Assembly (NCBI GenBank): GCA_024434115.1
Contig: QMIT01000015.1
Coordinates: 62,001-126,000 of the forward strand
Origin: Chloroflexota bacterium
GTDB lineage: Bacteria; Chloroflexota; Anaerolineae; Aggregatilineales; J027
DNA length: 64,000 bases
Direction: 5' to 3'
Part shown: positions 61,902 through 64,000 of the stretch, in pieces
Layout: every line of letters starts with the position of its first letter
How positions within the stretch are numbered: position 1 is the stretch's first letter
Made by a program: the position numbers and the translations under genes
The notes under the pieces: model-generated
Told to the model about the DNA's origin: nothing
The model's input: only the letters and a program-made list of their open reading frames with translations
The model's database searches: none

Positions 61902-62288
61902 TTACGGCGTTTCCCAAACAGATTGACCCGCCAAAATATGGGCCAGCAAGTCGGGAAAACGCGCAGGGTCTACTGGTTTCCCTAAAAACCCATCAAATCC
62001 GACGGCACGGGCTTCTTCCATTTCGCTAGTATGGACGGTATAGGCCACAATCGGTGCTGACACCCCAAGATTATGCCTGAGAATTTGTAGAGTCTCAAAA
62101 CCATCCCGTTTGGGCATTTCCAAATCTAGGAAAACCACATCCACACGAGCCAAAGTTGCGATGATGCTGTCTACATGAGTGGAATCTTGCAAAGTGGTAA
62201 AACTTCCACCCACCGAAACTAACAAGCGTTCCAAAACTTCGGCATTGTAGGGATTATTTTCGATAATGAGTGCATGTATCTCAGCCAC
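61902..62288 (-). CDS. Stand-alone response regulator receiver protein 2
   Basis: A 128-residue single receiver domain. The acidic start is IIENNPYNAE with weaker acidic pair; the phospho-acceptor Asp is in VVFLDLEMPKRDGFE, the Thr is in VAYTVHTSE, and the Lys is in GFLGKPVDP. No output domain. It starts at GTG 62288 with AAGGAC upstream. Together with its two neighbours it forms a three-receiver array behind one kinase. Confidence 0.87.
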   Translation of the reverse strand: MAEIHALIIENNPYNAEVLERLLVSVGGSFTTLQDSTHVDSIIATLARVDVVFLDLEMPKRDGFETLQILRHNLGVSAPIVAYTVHTSEMEEARAVGFDGFLGKPVDPARFPDLLAHILAGQSVWETP

Positions 62289-62379
62289 TATTTTGTCCTT
62301 TGTTTGTACTGAACATTAACGAGCTACCCCCCTATCAAACAGCACACCCTAGCCTAGTCTTTTGCACATGTGAACCTTC

Positions 62380-62784
62380 TTAGGAGACATGCCAAATTTC
62401 TTCGCCTTGCATGGCTCGGTCTATAAATTCTGGGAAGAACGTCTGATCAAGCGGCTTGGCAATAGCGCCATTAAATCCAGAATTTTCCAGCATTGCCATC
62501 TCTTCGTTCATCACGCTGGCCGTTACAGCAATCACTTTAGTGGTGGCATAATTGGGATGGGCACGCAGCATTTCTAGGACTGCAAAGCCGTTATATGGGC
62601 GCATATGGATATCAAGCAGTATCATATCCGGTTTGGCTGGGAGTGCCTCCAAACGGGCAATAATATCTTGGCTATCCTCAAAGACCGTCAAGCTAAACCC
62701 TAGTCGACGCACCACGAGCATTTTCATCACCTCACGGCTTAGAGGATCATCCTCAACATACACTAGGATTGGATTTTTACTCAT
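62380..62784 (-). CDS. Stand-alone response regulator receiver protein 1
   Basis: A 134-residue single receiver domain. The acidic start is VYVEDDPLSRE, the phospho-acceptor Asp is in MILLDIHMRPYNGFA, the Thr/Ser is in IAVTASVMNE, and the Lys is in GAIAKPLDQ. All phosphorylation residues are present; no output domain. Its start overlaps the kinase stop by four bases (ATGA), so it is the direct partner candidate of that kinase. Confidence 0.9.
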   Translation of the reverse strand: MSKNPILVYVEDDPLSREVMKMLVVRRLGFSLTVFEDSQDIIARLEALPAKPDMILLDIHMRPYNGFAVLEMLRAHPNYATTKVIAVTASVMNEEMAMLENSGFNGAIAKPLDQTFFPEFIDRAMQGEEIWHVS

Positions 62785-64000
62785 TCTTTGCCTTTCTCGA
62801 CCGTGCGAATCATCTGCAAAAGCTGCGGTGAGCGAATGGGTAGGATAACACTAAAAGTGGCCCCTTGGCCCAGTGTGCTGTCCACCCACAATCGCCCACC
62901 ATGAGCTTCAGCCAAACGCCTTGAAATAGGCAACCCAAGACCCGTTCCCTCACTCTGACGTAACCCTGCCTCTGTCTGGCGGAAGGTCTCAAAAATGGCT
63001 TCATGGTCTTCGGGCGCGATTCCCGGCCCAGTATCTTTTACAGTAAACAAAATCTTATCCGCCTCATGACGGCTCAGTTGGATGTTCACCTCACCCGTTT
63101 CCGTAAATTTGCAGGCGTTGGAAACGAGATTGAGCATAATCTGGCGAATACGCCGTTTATCGCCGACTACTAGCGGCAAATTATCGTCAGTATCCACTTT
63201 TAATTCAACGGGTTTGCCCGCTAATATCGTATGGCCTGTCGCTTCAACGGCTTGAAGCTCAGTGGCTAAATTCACTTTCTCTTCAACAAAAAGCGTCAAT
63301 GCCCCTGATTCGATCTTCGAAATATCTAGCACATCGTTAATGAGGCCAAGCAAATGTTTCCCGCTGGCCGTGATTTTGTTGAGGATATCCACTTGTTCTT
63401 CATTGACCGACCCCAACATGCCGGAGGATACAAATTGCGAAAAATTCAGAATCGCGTTCAGCGGAGTACGTAATTCATGCGACATCGCTGCCAAGAACTG
63501 AGATTTGATCTTGCTGGCTCGTTCGGCTTCTTGGAGGGCCGCTTCTTTTTCTGCAAATAGCTCTGCGTTACGCACCGCAATCGAGATTTGCTCGGCAAGG
63601 GAAGTCATTACACGAACGTCTTCAGCACCGAAACGCTCCGCTACCTCGGACTGTAAGTCAAAAACACCTAGCAGACGAGGCCCCACCATCATGGGAATGG
63701 CAAGTTCAGATTTTGTCTGCGGAAGTGCGGAATCTTCAAGGTATAAGGACGAGTTTACAACATCATTGACCAAAACAACTTGGCGTGTGCGGGATGCCTC
63801 CGCTACGATACTGGGTCGAGCATCTAGGCCAATTGTCCATTTCTGCTGAGAGGAACTACTAGAGCCATTTTCTAATGAACTGGCTGCATTAAACAGATGC
63901 TGCTTATCATCATCGAGCAAAAACACCGCTGTTGAATACAGCCCAAAGCCATTGGTGGTCAACGTCACCACTTGTTTTAGAAGGTCATCAATATCAAGAA
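62781..64000 (-). CDS. GAF-domain histidine kinase, partial at window edge
   Basis: The C-terminal part (about 405 residues) of a sensor kinase; the frame stays open to the window edge, so the N-terminus is missing. A GAF domain comes first (FGLYSTAVFLLD; GPRLLGVFDLQSEVAERF). The H box is FLAAMSHELRTPLNAIL, the N box is LNLVSNACKFTETG, and the ATP lid motifs are DTGPGIAPEDHEAIFE and GTGLGLPISRRLAEAHGG. All kinase motifs are intact. No receiver domain is fused; instead three receivers follow as separate genes. The missing part may hold more sensors. Confidence 0.92.
   Translation of the reverse strand, partial: LDIDDLLKQVVTLTTNGFGLYSTAVFLLDDDKQHLFNAASSLENGSSSSSQQKWTIGLDARPSIVAEASRTRQVVLVNDVVNSSLYLEDSALPQTKSELAIPMMVGPRLLGVFDLQSEVAERFGAEDVRVMTSLAEQISIAVRNAELFAEKEAALQEAERASKIKSQFLAAMSHELRTPLNAILNFSQFVSSGMLGSVNEEQVDILNKITASGKHLLGLINDVLDISKIESGALTLFVEEKVNLATELQAVEATGHTILAGKPVELKVDTDDNLPLVVGDKRRIRQIMLNLVSNACKFTETGEVNIQLSRHEADKILFTVKDTGPGIAPEDHEAIFETFRQTEAGLRQSEGTGLGLPISRRLAEAHGGRLWVDSTLGQGATFSVILPIRSPQLLQMIRTVEKGKE

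Noticed and set aside
1..64000. tRNA, rRNA, CRISPR array or insertion sequence
   Set aside because: I looked through the intergenic regions and saw no cloverleaf arms, repeat-spacer pattern or transposase; a covariance-model search would be more sensitive.

Overview
The window looks like ordinary chromosome from a member of the Chloroflexota, probably Anaerolineae-like. This is an inference. It rests on several secreted proteins with Pro/Thr linkers and SH3b domains, a prokaryotic-type myo-inositol-1-phosphate synthase, stand-alone LytR-CpsA-Psr and CHAD/Ppx-neighbourhood style genes, and the absence of any outer-membrane or LPS gene. Base composition looks moderate (about half G+C by eye), with one visibly AT-richer stretch at about 17.3-18.9 kb. 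I saw no rRNA, tRNA, CRISPR array or transposase.

Layout. 0.05-5.6 kb: glutamate racemase, a class-I glutamine-amidotransferase-like hydrolase, a DMT exporter, small unknowns and an AI-2E family permease. 5.8-7.6 kb: an ABC-2 exporter pair. 7.6-12.2 kb: a FecR-like/TPR secreted protein and a membrane TPR protein, then divergently a secreted clan-A-like glycosidase. 12.3-13.8 kb: an HTH-only AraC regulator, a VOC protein and a PNPOx-fold protein. 13.9-17.2 kb: signal peptidase I and GyrA. 17.4-18.8 kb: an AT-rich convergent pair (BRO-N-like protein and an unknown). 18.9-23.4 kb: class II aldolase, Ino1, Tat-exported metallophosphatase and LCP ligase. 23.6-28.2 kb: DrrAB-like exporter, XRE/MmyB-like regulator, rhomboid protease, LMW phosphatase and an M50-like membrane protein with an altered HExxH. 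28.2-34.4 kb: an HTH/degenerate-HD protein, methylmalonyl-CoA epimerase, a second AI-2E permease, a candidate structured RNA and Der GTPase. 34.6-45.7 kb: an envelope block with SH3b proteins, a peptidase M23/SH3b protein, a YyaL-type thioredoxin protein and glycosyltransferases.

45.8-50.9 kb is a complete branched-chain amino-acid ABC operon (livJ-H-M-G-F order) with a hairpin between the binding protein and the permeases. 51.0-61.1 kb is an L-arabinose module. A YtfQ/YtfR/YtfT/YjfF-type sugar ABC importer is followed on the minus strand by araB, araD and araA, facing a divergent LacI-family regulator. Palindromic operators lie in the shared promoter region, another lies behind the regulator gene, and the operon has a structured leader RNA. 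61.4-64.0 kb holds three stand-alone receiver proteins behind a GAF histidine kinase that runs off the window.

The items most worth a second look are the arabinose operators and leader, the hairpin/terminator element upstream of der, the motif pair flanking the XRE regulator, the HQMGH membrane protein, the HN-for-HD protein and the one-kinase/three-receiver array. I did not find a clearly new multi-gene system. The AT-rich pair at 17.4-18.8 kb is the nearest candidate for acquired DNA.
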